From Crambe crambe (taxonomy: Eukaryota; Porifera; Demospongiae; Poecilosclerida; Crambeidae), in NCBI GenBank assembly GCA_963924555.1, contig OZ004582.1:4216001-4280000 (forward strand): a stretch of 64,000 bases of DNA, in the 5' to 3' direction. Within the stretch, counting starts at the first letter, position 1, and each line of letters begins with the position of its first letter. The notes under the pieces are model-generated. The model was not told where the DNA came from. It saw only the letters and a program-made list of their open reading frames with translations, and did no database searches. Made by a program: the position numbers and the translations under genes. Shown piece by piece: positions 35,601 to 45,639 of this stretch.

Positions 35601-37837
35601 ATAGCATAAAGAATGCTTGAATGCATGTATTTCTTGCTCCAAGGCTATCAGTTCAGTTAATTTGATCCTGCCAAATATAGATTGCATGTGCAATGCCAGT
35701 TTTACGTATTAAAATTAATGATCCTTACCAAGTTGGAAACTGAACGAGGTTGTGCACGACCAGACACTTTACAGGCTTATCACAGTGGGGCACTAACTCT
35801 ATCACCTTTAGTTCTTTGCCTTTGATCCTTTAAATGTTATTAAAACCTTTGACATACCCTAGCATTTGTTTGTGCAAACTTTGAGTGGAAATATAAGGCC
35901 ATTTGAGTGGTGGTATTTGAAATTTTAAGTCGACCTAAACAGATCCTTGAAGTTATAAGGTTGAAGAAGGACTCAGAGCTAGGTACCTAGTAACTTACTG
36001 GCATGTAGTGAAGAGCAGAGAGAGTTATTAGAGTTCAGTAGTGTCAGTTCTTTCATTTATTTACTGTTTAGGCAGATAAAAGGTTGTAAAATGCATGAAA
36101 ATGAGGCAGCAGCCTTCACCCAACCAGCCTCTTGGTGTACACCCCTCACGAGAGCGCTGATCAGAAAAAGTGTTGGAACGACCACTGCTCAAAAAAATAA
36201 ATAAATAAGGTTAGGGATGAAAGCAAGAAGCTATACTAGAAGATTGAGAATCTAAAATATCGATAGATGGATCGGTGAATCTAGAATCCTTGAGTTGAGC
36301 CAGCTAGCTGCTGAGTGCACATGGAAATATTATAAGCGCATCTGCATTATCAACTTCCAATAATTAAGCTGGCATAATATTGTGCCCTGTAGTGTCTCCT
36401 CAACAAGTTAGCTGGTAGATTTATTCACTCGCTGCAGGTTGAGTGGTTCGATCGTTGACTAAGTAGAAGAGAGAAAATCATCCAGCGACTTACCTGCTGG
36501 CTGTATTTCTGACCTGAAACTTATTCTGCATTTTGTAGTACACTCTAGATGATTCACGATAGCTTTTGTTAAGTCTAAGTGGGAGAAGTGGAATTTCACT
36601 TTTGTATTAATTAGTACTTGGAGAGAGCTACCACCGCTCTCTCTGATCATTGGACTTATCTTATCAGTAAGTAGTGAGTGGGCCCAAGTTACACTATACT
36701 GCTAGGTGTACTGCTATGTGTACATCTTTTGCGTATCTGCCTAAAATTCCTAGATAATGAGATCTAACCAGTCTATACTATGTCAAGGGCATTAGACTGT
36801 CAAAGCGAATTAGAATCCATATCTGGATATGAGTTGAATTCTGGATTCAATTCCTTGATTTCAATCCGGATAAGGCATTTATACATGGACTAATCTGGAT
36901 TCTGATCCGGATAAAAGTGCCATATAAACGGGGCTTTAGAGGTATGCATAATGATTGTTGTTTTTTTTGTCAGAAGATCTCAGCAAAAGTATGGACATTA
37001 CTGAGGATATGTAGAGTTGCATACCCATCTCTTGCTTCCTTGATCATGCCATTTACCTCAGGTGAATGTTTAGCAATATCACTCATTGCAGAGGCTGCTA
37101 TTCTCTTTAGAGCAATTTCAGGTTCTTGTATACATAAAACCAGCAATGGTACAGCTCCAGCATCCACTACCGCCTGAGCAAGATCTGAAATGGTATAAAG
37201 AATCCAGTAATGTGACAAATAACATCTAATAAATCAAACCTCCATTATGTTTAGCCACATAACCAAGAGCCCAAGCTGCAGCTTCTTTAACTCCAGGGTC
37301 AAATTCTTCCAAGCATATCACGAGGGCATCCAATGCTCCACAGTCTACAACACTCTGAGCCAGCTCAGCAGAATGTTTTGCAACTGCTCGCAACACATAT
37401 GCAGCAGCTTTTTTATAAAATCTCTAATTATTATAGAAAATAATTGTCAAAAATAGCAAAAGTTATCCTCACACATACATTTTGTTCTGCAAGTGAATAC
37501 ACCAATTGTGGCAAGATATCTCCTTTAACTACTGCTTCTGCCAAGTCATCATTGTAGCTAGCAAGACGTCCAAGGGCAATGGCAGCAGTCTGCTGAATGT
37601 TGGGAACGATATCCAATAAGAGTGGACGAAGTAGCTGCATCACACCAGCATTTTGAAGAGTCTCTATATTCTGTGGGCGTGATGCCAAGTCAGATACAGT
37701 CTGCACGAAGAATGCCCTAGATTTCTGGTATGATTCAAACACTAAAAAAAAAATCAGCCACATGATATATATTAAAGCTCTCTCTTTCTCTTCCCAGTCA
37801 AGAGAATTATACCTTGAAGTACTTGTCTCTGGCTCAT
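17619..37837 (-). CDS. SPAG6: Sperm-associated antigen 6 (SPAG6/PF16), axonemal armadillo protein
   Basis: SPAG6 (PF16 in Chlamydomonas) is an armadillo-repeat protein of the central apparatus of motile cilia and flagella. Twelve minus-strand exons join in phase: 37837-37813, 37741-37479, 37423-37240, 37184-37057, 30635-30552, 30341-30174, 23572-23420, 20017-19964, 18365-18228, 18078-17902, 17826-17741 and 17685-17619. They encode 508 residues; the human protein is 509. The N-terminus MSQRQVLQVFESYQKS, the block RPQNIETLQNAGVMQLLRPL, the arm core QAVVDAGAVPLLVLCIQEPE and the C-terminal PEEIVRYYSPGYSEKLLERV leave little doubt of orthology. No frameshift, stop or missing exon is seen, so it looks functional. 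Introns 4 (6.4 kb), 6 (6.6 kb) and 7 (3.4 kb) carry most of the mobile DNA of this half of the window; the others are under 1.6 kb. An X-box-like motif lies just upstream. Confidence 0.96.
18719..19216. mobile_element. TIR element with TA target duplication (SPAG6 intron)
   Basis: The ends CCGTAATCGTATAAGTTTTC and its imperfect mirror (aatttatacaattacgg) are flanked by TA on both sides. The 498 bp interior codes for no transposase. It lies in the intron between SPAG6 exons 8 and 9. The CCGTA terminus and TA duplication are shared with the element at 47546-48032. Confidence 0.7.
20030..21730. other. SPAG6 intron 7, first part; no gene seen
   Basis: AT-rich sequence without splice-supported open frames. 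Nothing recognisable apart from short open frames that match no family I know. Confidence 0.5.
21730..21846 (+). mobile_element. LTR-retrotransposon remnant: LTR end plus primer-binding site
   Basis: TGGCGTAGTCGGCAGGAT at 21829-21846 begins with TGG, as a tRNA-complementary primer-binding site does. It directly follows a TTGTCACA-type LTR end. A TATA-like box (ctatataaaag, about 21737) lies about 90 bp upstream, as inside an LTR. No gag or pol frame follows, so only a stub remains. The left LTR edge and the exact tRNA are undetermined. Confidence 0.5.
22229..22786. mobile_element. Foldback MITE, TAGTCTG ends, perfect 9-bp target duplication
   Basis: The ends TAGTCTGACAGCGCC and its mirror GGCACCGCCAGACTA continue into arms of about 90 bp containing 'gaccctttacctcc' and 'tagagttaccaga' blocks. 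Both flanks carry CTTCAGGAG (22220-22228 and 22787-22795). A perfect 9-bp duplication points to a Mutator-like mover. The 558 bp contain no gene. A C-run lies in the right arm. Confidence 0.85.
23783..23806. repeat. Poly-G tract
   Basis: About 24 consecutive G in SPAG6 intron 6, upstream (in transcript sense) of exon 7. Confidence 0.9.
24047..24519. mobile_element. Foldback element with 130-bp arms
   Basis: The arms 24047-24175 and 24388-24519 are inverted copies carrying 'tgatgtagggatgac' blocks and A- or T-rich termini (aagtaaaggaaaaaa and mirror). They surround about 210 bp of loop. No transposase. SPAG6 intron 6. Confidence 0.75.
24930..25986 (+). mobile_element. 1.1-kb TIR element, copy A
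   Basis: The left end catagatatgaggttttac and the right end gtaaaacctcttatatctatg are inverted repeats. The interior is largely the same as in copies B (37939), C (48897) and D (62594). There is no transposase frame, so it is non-autonomous. It has landed in the hairpin (gagagtgc...gcactctc) that ends another repeat, splitting it. The flanks share only AGCAC, so the target duplication is worn. This is the most diverged of the four copies. Confidence 0.85.
26416..27117. mobile_element. Nested foldback element
   Basis: The outer arms are 26416-26470 and 27060-27117 (gatgtaggcttgagtacatgact and mirror). Inside sits a second inverted repeat, 26477-26568 with 26601-26698 ('tacatagccagcacctt' and 'tagggtttatgtc' blocks), with about 30 bp of loop. 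The arrangement suggests one MITE inserted in another. No gene. Confidence 0.7.
27558..27662. repeat. Near-perfect 105-bp hairpin
   Basis: ggttagatcac...gtctattgtaaac-type arms of about 47 bp face each other across a loop of about 10 bp. It could be a tiny MITE or the centre of a larger one. It lies in SPAG6 intron 6. Confidence 0.7.
27663..30173. other. SPAG6 intron 6, repeat tail near 28970-29570
   Basis: Bases 28970-29090 ('ataatcattcacagtag', 'tttgttaggt', 'tttcacttttgtat') match the bodies at 36470-36620 and 61490-61590. The hairpin gagagccactgctctc near 29537-29567 closes the repeat. The rest shows no gene. Confidence 0.5.
30795..31160 (-). repeat. Dispersed repeat with terminal hairpin, second full copy
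   Basis: Collinear with 10850-11290: hairpin (gtgcattagcac), then 'gggtcaaaggtcataagactgtata', 'ctacaggttctcagaag' and 'gaagagggaagaatg' blocks. It lies in SPAG6 intron 4. Confidence 0.7.
31570..31806. mobile_element. Foldback MITE (SPAG6 intron 4)
   Basis: The arms carry 'ttctaaacaagttgggatgg' and 'gactgcag' blocks mirrored by 'ccccatccccacttg' and 'ctgcagtcatagtc'. The arms are imperfect, with no coding content. Confidence 0.6.
32368..32462. repeat. Interleaved palindromic GTATCC repeats
   Basis: Several copies of gtatcc/ggatac alternate in both directions, for example ggatacatgtatcc and gtatccatgtatctggatac. They form overlapping hairpins over about 95 bp. Confidence 0.65.
32463..36330. 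other. SPAG6 intron 4, no gene called
   Basis: AT-rich, with short palindromes and a local repeat of 'cttctcaggttcaacattctagg' near 33930-34050. A weak + strand candidate exon (ATG 33049, 13 codons, AAG/GTGAGG donor) has no supporting partner and is not called. Nothing else is recognisable. Confidence 0.45.
36330..36660 (+). repeat. Hairpin-tailed repeat, copy
   Basis: Shares 'gccctgtagtgtctc', 'gtctaagtgggagaa' and 'tttcacttttgtatta' blocks with 61190-61640. It ends in the hairpin gagagagctaccaccgctct followed by ctctgat. Confidence 0.65.
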
Positions 37838-37861
37838 TGCGATTATTTTACTGGAACGCTT

Positions 37862-37875
37862 GTAACCATGGAAAC
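37862..37875. promoter_or_regulatory. RFX X-box-like motif upstream of SPAG6
   Basis: GTAACCATGGAAAC is two RFX half-sites spaced by AT (consensus GTNRCC, 0-3 bp, RGYAAC, with one deviation in the second half). It lies 25 bp upstream of the SPAG6 ATG at 37837. RFX X-boxes close to the start are a hallmark of ciliary genes across animals. The link to regulation here is inferred from position and gene identity. Confidence 0.6.
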
Positions 37876-37938
37876 AGATATCACGTGATCACAGCTATGA
37901 AAGCTGGACTCTGGACTGTGGAATGGACCGTGTGGAAT

Positions 37939-39026
37939 CATAGGTTTACGGGATTGGAAACGGATCACGTGCTCTCGTTAGCAACTAACAACCGAGGCGC
38001 GTTGACAGCTGAATGACATAGAACTTTTGTCAAAGTTGCTGTTCTGACAAGATCCGTGAGGTAAGACTTATGCCAATGATACTATAATACACTAGGGCAT
38101 AGATTCACTGTATGAAATAAATTTCAGCTCAGATTTTCAAGTTTATTCCTACAAATACTACTGTAGTGGTTAATGGGACTGTAATCCCTCTCACGCTTGA
38201 TGGAATCAATTGCTGTTGCCCATTTTCTGATCAAAAGGCATGTAAACTTTAGCTACATGGAATAGTAATGTTGGTTTTTGTATTAGCTGACATATATTGT
38301 CTCTAGCATTTGCAAGTGGTGTTAAAACTGTAATCCCTCTCCCAAGAAATAGATTAACAATATTGAAACTGTAGTAGTTATTTCAGGGAAAGGATACAAC
38401 AGTAAATGGAATTAGTGCATTCGTTTTCTATACAATAGTCATCCTATGGAGATGGCAAGCTTACTATATTTCCCCCCTAATATCCATAGGGTCCACAGGA
38501 CAGCTGACTGAGCCGAACTCTTGAGGTGGATGGTGTCAAAACCCAAAAGCTGGAAGTATTGCAATAATGTTGATGAGGGAGAACTGAGCAGAAACTGGCG
38601 GATAACTTTGGGGCAAAATTATCCAGCTATAATAATAATGAATTTATGTCTAATTTTAATACCAAAAGTCATTCTGGCCTTTCTTTCAAATCAATCACAT
38701 AAAATTAATATATAATGAGCAATGATAGGTACTCATAGTTATAATTACAAGGAAAAAAAAATTTATGAATAATTAATAACTTCCTTCCTCAGACTCTCCA
38801 ACTTCAACTCTCTGACTCTTCACTTCTTCAATACCTTCCCCTTAGCTTACTTGTACTATTCTGTGAGCTGTAGGGGCAGAATATCACTTTAACTGCCTTG
38901 AAAGGAGTGAATATTGATCTCTTTTCACAACGATTAATATAATTAATGCTGCATGCGCATCTGTCAACGCACCACGGTTGTGCAGTTCATTGGGCGTTTC
39001 CAATCCCGTAAAACCTCATATCTATG
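37939..39026 (-). mobile_element. 1.1-kb TIR element, copy B (beside the SPAG6 promoter)
   Basis: Reverse orientation of copies A, C and D. The left end is shortened (cataggtttacgggattgg) and the right end is complete (gtaaaacctcatatctatg). GTGGAAT flanks both sides (37932-37938 and 39027-39033), a candidate 7-bp target duplication, although the host sequence is itself repetitive here (tggaccgtgtgga). It begins only about 100 bp upstream of the SPAG6 start codon. Confidence 0.85.
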
Positions 39027-39059
39027 GTGGAATGGACCGTGTGGACTGGACCGTGGACT

Positions 39060-42000
39060 AAATCGATTTTTTTTTTGTATTTTTTGTATATAATTTTTAA
39101 TTTTGCACTGGTACATGGTTTGGACATAACAACTAGCTTGAAAACTATGACTAGTTAGTTTCAAATATTCTGAGCTTGTGAAAATAGTGTCTTGTGGAAT
39201 AGTTACTTTAAACATCAGTCTCAAGTATTCTTGGTGAATGATAGTTAACAATGGTATATTATCTTGTGGAATCCTTAGAGAATGTGTAATGAAATTTGCC
39301 TCTGCTGCTATTATGCAGTCTAAACGTAAATGGTAATGACAAGTTTGTTCTTGGCGTGGAGTCACTAAGGTCCCATTCATATCACGAAACTGACGCCTCT
39401 CTGACCTGGCCACTACTAAATCAAATGGAGGGGGTGGAATAGATGAATCCGATAACTGAACAGTGGTCTTGCACCCCTGACACATCCTAATATTTCCTTG
39501 AATAAATTTAACATAAAATGGATTAATGTTAGGAGGTATTGGCATACTGGAAGTGCTCAATTGTGGAGGTGTACAAACAATTGTTAAGGGTGGATTTGAA
39601 GATGACAGGGTAGGAAGTTGAGGAGTCAAAGATTGGTGTACTGACACACAAGCAGAGGCCAAAATATTGCATGCATTTGTTGAAGAAGTCACTGGTATAT
39701 GACTCCCAGTAGAACCTTGTTTCTCAAAAACTGGCCTGGGAACACTAACCTCGGGACTAACAGCTAGATTATGTGACTTGGTACGACGAGGAACACCACC
39801 TTTCCTTCCTCTGCCTGATGGAAGTCCAGTCATTGCAAGAGAAGTAATATTTGGCTGTGCATTGGAACTATTGTACCAAGATAGAAAATCCGAAAGATTA
39901 TTATCCATTTCTGCCACAGCTAATGAATGAGAACAGACTCCAGAAGAAGACCAATTCAAGCACCTGCTATCATAAATATATCGGCCTCCAAATTCATTCT
40001 TGACAAGGTGAGGCATCTGTGAAGATGTAGAAAGAACCATAATATCATCACCAGGGGCTGGTGTAATAGCATTTTTTGTAGCCAAGGGCTTCTCTGCCTT
40101 GTCCCACATGAATTGCAGGGTTGCCAGTGTTAGCTTAGATATATTGCTATCTTCTACTCTTTCTCTTCAGATCATTAACATCCTTTTGGTTACATAATTG
40201 AGGGACAGATAATCTACTTTTCAAAGTGGCCTTATCAAATCTTGCTATAATTTGGCGGCGCTGTTCTGGTCTCATTTTCCCCCACTCGACTGCAGATACT
40301 GTGTAATGACTATATTCTGGTAGCAATCGGTATTGACCTCTGGATGACAATGCTCTAATGACTTCTTCTCGCTGCTGCTTCACCAATACTCTCATCTTAT
40401 CATTAAACTCTGGCCACTCAGATTCCTTAAAATTCACTTTTAATTTTAATACAGAATTTATACTCTCGGATGAATTTGTGGTAAAAATACTTGGTGGAAA
40501 TCCCAAACCAGCTTTTTGCTTGATATCTTTGCGCATACAGAAGCAAACGGCTTGAGCTTTGTATCGCATAAAATAATCATAAAATTTAGGAGCCTCGGAA
40601 CAAGTGTGCTTTGTTTCCCTTGCATTCCAGGTATGCTTACAATTTTTAAGGCGATCATTAAACTCCTCTTCAGATGCTGAATCAACTAGACCTTCATAGT
40701 AGGTACTTCCAGATCGTTTTCCAAATGTCTGCAACGAATTCATCTGCTATCTGACCAGATATTCCATACTGAGCAAGTTTTTCCAAAATGTTCTTCTTAA
40801 AATGTATGAAACATCTCAATTGTAATGCTGATGGAAAGCTGTGGCTGAATGCTTCAATTATAGCCTCTTGACCATCTGTGCCAAAAGCACGTATATTTCG
40901 TTAAATTCAACTAAAGAACTTCCAAAATAGCAAAATCCATCCTTTGATGGACAAGAACTGGTCCAAGAATGAGTGGATGCTTTTTACTACAAGTGTCTTG
41001 AGATGTTGGAGTGACGTAAAACTGACCCAAATTATGTTGGATCAGCTGTTAATATGCCAAAGTTTTTGTTCTGTGTCAAGAATCTCTCCATATCTTCCAA
41101 TTGCCAATCAAAAAAAAAGGATACTCTGAGGGTCGGGTGCAGCTTTGACATCCCTTACAAACGCTTCCTGTGTTCCTTGTGCAAGCTTACACGATAGTAT
41201 TACACTATATAAAACATTGTCATCTTTTTTGTGCTGCTCCCTTCGAAAATTGGAGATTTGCTGTCAATTTCGAGATAAGGATGACATTCCTCTGCCTCTA
41301 CCTCACCACCTTCTTTCTGTGTAGCAAGAAAAATGACTTCTTTGGGCTTATTCCTTATAGACAGCTCCTTGTGGAATTTCTGTGCAGATTCAGAAATGCG
41401 AAAGAATGGAACATCAGATTTAGAATTCCCATGAGGCTTGATTTTTATTTCCATCTCAGGTCCGTCAAAATAATACTGTAACATACAGTACTTATTTTGA
41501 ACCATTGTAGTATCTAAAAAGGAATTATTATTAGATCATAGCTTAGTAGAAAAACAAATCACCTATCACCCTGCTCTTAGGCAAGGAACTTTAGGGGGGA
41601 AAGCACCTGCTGAACAGCTAGCAAACAAGAAGTGGTGGTTAGTTTCTTGTACACCGGTCACTTAGATAAAATGCAGTCACCTTTTTTGATGTAATACAGA
41701 TAGCCATAATAAAAATATGGTGTATGTATCTAGGATGACATCACTACAGGCTCTGAAATATGAGCTCAAGATAAGTGGGCAGAAATTGTTTGCCTGGACA
41801 AATTTTGATATTTGTATCATTCTATAGCAGAATGATTGTTCTATAACATTCATTAAAATAAAAAATTCCCATCAAGCAACTTCGAGCTGCCACAAGTTGT
41901 CTCATTTTAGATAGCCAATAAATAGTTATTGCACCCTTCAGTATTATGGAATACCATTATTACACCCTCCTCATGTGTAAATCATGGTATTCCATACTCT

Positions 42001-42745
42001 GAAAGGGTGTAATAAATAAGGAAAGGAAGGGTACAAAAGATTGGTCACACACATTGATTTTTATGTTGACCGAGGGACTCCTTAGCAATTTTATTAAAGT
42101 GACAGTCCCCTCTAGAAATCAATTAGTTTGCTTGGACTGTCACATACTGGCCAGACTGAAGCATAGTACATTATATAAGTATCAAGGTTGTGTATTAACC
42201 TATAATCATAGAACTTGCCTTGTATATCACAAATGATGCGATGAAAACGCTCATAAATTTTGTGGACAGAATTAGCAAAAAATAATTGTTACGATCAGCT
42301 CCAGCAGTGGCATACTAAAGAATTAGATGTAGTATAATGAAAGTAGGTTCGTTTTGTACCGGTAGACTTCCAAGAACCTAAATCATCTGCTTTAAGATCA
42401 CCAAAGCCAACTGAGTCGATATCAATGAGAAAGACAGTATTTTTTACAATCCCTAATGGCTGCACTTTACACACACGAGAAAGATCCAGATCTTTTGATA
42501 AGCAAATGAACAGGATACCCACTGCCCATTTTATCAAAAATCGGAAGTTCTTTGTCTCCATCATAATATTCCAATTCAGCAACAGTACTACTTCCACTCT
42601 CACTATCACTGCTAGAAAAATCCTCTTCAAATTTCAATCTACAGTAATAAAAATAAAAATATCCCCGAATCATTGATATTGCAGATTTTACATACCTTTT
42701 CTTTGCCAAGCATAAGATTGACGGAGAAACCACATCCTAATCTGA
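39060..42745 (-). pseudogene. Degenerate MULE-type transposase gene with SWIM zinc finger
   Basis: Minus-strand blocks run in order over 3.7 kb. An acidic N-terminal part at 42733-42500 is interrupted by a small plausible intron (about 42640-42696). A VCKVQPLGIVKNTVFLID...VGFGDLKADD block lies at 42480-42360, and a QYYFDGPE...PHGNSKSDVPF block at about 41490-41400. DGQEAIIEAFSHSFP...LRCFIHFKKN, resembling the end of the MULE DDE domain, lies at about 40880-40790. A long open stretch 40743-40147 follows. Last comes 40109-39063 with a SWIM-like Cys/His set (RCLNWSSSGVCSHSLAVAE). Several frame changes and stops, worst at 41160-40890, make it dead. The family assignment is by pattern; Mutator-like elements typically make 9-bp duplications, as several MITEs here do. 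Confidence 0.62.
41926..42015. mobile_element. 90-bp foldback MITE inside the MULE relic
   Basis: ttattgcacccttcagtatt and ggtattcca blocks at the left are mirrored by tggaatacc and aaagggtgtaataa at the right. It is a short hairpin element inserted in the degraded transposase gene. Confidence 0.7.
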
Positions 42746-43204
42746 ATTGGAATCAGTCGCACAGTAAGATCTACATGAACAAAGAAGTGTTCTTTATGAG
42801 TTCATATTTTTTATGTACAAATGTAGGTCCCAATGTCATACAGAGATTCAGCTCTCTCCCCAACCTAAGCTAGCTGTGGTTGATACAAGAGATCAAAAAA
42901 TAGCGAAACGCACCTTTTACATGGAGTCAGTTACGCCAGCAGGCCAATTTAATTGCACGACCGGAAGTGACTGCTAGAATATCTGGAAATGAGTTAATTA
43001 TAGTCAGTCTAATCGCCAGTGGACGTAATTAATTACCACGTATTAGCGATGACGTCATAAATTGTAGTCGAAAAACAGAAATTGTGCTGGTGTTTTGTAT
43101 GGACTGTAACTGCCTCTTAGAAGCCAAAGAAGCAATATGGAGAGCACTTTCTGCTAAAGATGAAACCTAGGTAAGTATTACTGCACAGTAAACATTGTTG
43201 CAAG
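42746..43204. other. Boundary region, no gene
   Basis: Bases 42910-42965 (ttacgccagcaggccaattt...gaccggaagt) are an inverted near-copy of 56187-56245, so this is a shared repeat end. A short + strand ATG frame at 43099 running into a GTAAGT site is not convincing. Confidence 0.45.
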
Positions 43205-43870
43205 CTATAAACAGGCAGAAAATTCAGCTATATGTTGCCTCTGTTGCTTGGCTAGTTTCATCACGTCATAGTGTTTCTTGCTAGAATTTTCGTTCCTAGC
43301 AGTGGACACTTCAGATTCTAGCTGGATCCTGTGTAGTATTGCTTGTATAATATACAGTAGCAATTTTGTGGATGTAAGTATTGCAAAATGCAAATGTCAC
43401 ACCCATTCATCTTGTCTTTCATTTAGTTCATGTTCTTCATCACTCTCTGTATTATCTCCTATCAATTCTTCGTTCTGTTTCTGAAGTCCATCAATGTTTA
43501 CAGCTCCATCACTGCTTCAGGATGATTGAGACTGTTGTTATAGCTATTTAAACAGTTGACACACTTGCATCCTGGTCCACATTTGTATGCTTGTCAATTT
43601 TCAGCCACACCCATTGAAAACAAAATCCTGAACTCTTGCCATGTTTTCAGGAACGTCTAAGACACTTTGGACTTTTCCATCCAACCATTTCCAGCTATAT
43701 AGGTAAATGTATGTGTGTCAGTGAGCTAGAAATCGAATCTTAATTACATTTCTCAAACAGCTAACTTACCTGGAAGATCAATGTCGTTGGAAGTTGCATG
43801 ATGCCACATCTCTAATACACAGGGAGCGATTCCAGTGGAGCTTTAGAGCTTCGGTAGAGGGCATGGTCAT
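43205..43870 (-). pseudogene. Decayed copy of a CXC-motif repetitive gene, 3' part
   Basis: Minus-strand blocks include VLEMWHHATSNDIDLP (about 43840-43775), WLDGKVQSVLDVPENMARVQDF (about 43690-43620) and the Cys-rich YKCGPGCKCVNCLN (about 43590-43550). An acidic stretch with DNTESDEEHELNERQDEW follows, and a last frame ends at 43205. The order matches the + strand relic at 45640-47455. The spacing of Cys in CxxxCxCxxC resembles tesmin/CXC motifs. Frame changes between blocks make it non-functional. Whether the family is a transposon or an amplified host gene is not known. Confidence 0.5.
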
Positions 43871-45639
43871 GTCTGCTCACTCCCACACTGTTCTCCTGAT
43901 GATAGTGCAAGTCATGGAGAGACTCTGATTTCATTGAATAAAAGAGGGTGATTGGTGAAGATTGCTGAAATCATGATAAATATACTCTAAAATATCCACA
44001 GCCAACAAGTTGGAGGGAAGGGGAGGCAGGATCTGCTGTCACTTGTCCTAGTGAACCACATAGTGTTTCATTATTGATGAAGGAGAAGAATGATAGAATG
44101 TAGAGAGAAAACTGGTATTCTCGATCCCATGAAAAAGGAGTACAGACATTAAGTGTGGTAGTAGCTCTTCTGTGATAGTGTTCAAAGAGAGATAAGGGCA
44201 TTCTGATTCAGGAACCTATAGCATCTTTAGGATGAAAATCTTACTCCCAGGAAACATAATAGTATCAAACGTATGTGATACACATCTGTACCTATCAAGA
44301 GAGAATATCAACTTTATCTGGGGTTGGCCTGGGGTATTAAAAGATTGGTGGTGCTGTATGTCAGTTTTTTACAGTTCTGAATACAATAAATTGTTTCTGT
44401 TCGTAGCTACCTGCTTGGTTGGGCAGCCATCAAGGATGGAAATTTTTAATGTTAGCTAAGGGTTTTCCTTTTGATTTGCTTCATGGAAGCCTGGCAGAGG
44501 TATCCGTGTCTGAAAGTGTCCCATGATGATTAATAGTCAATCAATATTTTTAAGTGTGTATCTGAATGATCACTGCTTACAGAGTGACATGGTCCATGGG
44601 CAAGGGTTGTCATTGCTATAGTGTGTGTATAGCTATAGTAAAAGATTTGGATGGACTACTGCTAGCTAATAGCTAATACCAACACACCATTCTTATTCAG
44701 TAGGCCATTATATTCAATGAACAGTATAGCTTCAAGCTATGAGTAGCATTCAAAGGCTCTATAAAGCAAAGGCTGTATTACAAACATGCACTAATGGACA
44801 GTTAATTTTATTACGCATAACATGCCACTTATAATAGGAGGAGCTCTACATACCTTCGAAATAGTGGCAGGAAGTGTGAAATACAAATGTCACAGCCCAC
44901 AACACGATTGATTATCACAATATCAAAGACCACAAAAATGTAGCAGCTGCTTCGCGCGTGCAGCTGCATTTGCTATTAAAATTATAGTGGAGTTAGTACC
45001 GTGCAAGGTGCAGCTACAGGCAGCTTTATGCCTTCTGTAAAGGGAAAATCTCGGCACTACAACTAAAGGAAGTGAATTTGACCACAAACACTCTCTCCGG
45101 ATACTTCCGTAAACTGGTGAGTGATAAAAGTGCGTGTCTGTGCAATTAAAGTTGTATTAGCCCTATGGGCCTCGCCGACGCTGGCGATTAGACTGTAGTG
45201 TTAGACATACCTTGGCATGAGCTACGTTCATACACTAACCATGCATATCTTTTTCATCACTCACAGATTTACTAAAACGACACTACAGCCCCTGAAGTTG
45301 GATCCACTTATTCGTACTCTTGCAGAGGACCTTCCATGATCGCTACCGACCAGCGTTCCTGACCATTTATTTGGTATTTGGATAGATCTTTTATATGCAA
45401 AAGTTAATATCATTTTGCATAAACAGTGCATGCGCGCGCTACAAGTGTTTGAAATGCGCGAAAATCAGCAGCCAGTCCAGTACAGCTGCTCTGCTGAAAC
45501 AGCCACTTGTAATTGTCTATACATACAAGAAAGTAACAATATTAAACTATAATATTAAATCCAGAAACAGCAGGAAACCGAAGGTGTGTTACAGATTGTC
45601 TCATCTAGTCTGATGTACCACGAGGAGAGACCCTGCTCC
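43871..45639. other. No gene recognised
   Basis: Mixed AT-rich sequence with short open frames on both strands that match nothing I know. No splice-supported chain was found. Confidence 0.45.
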
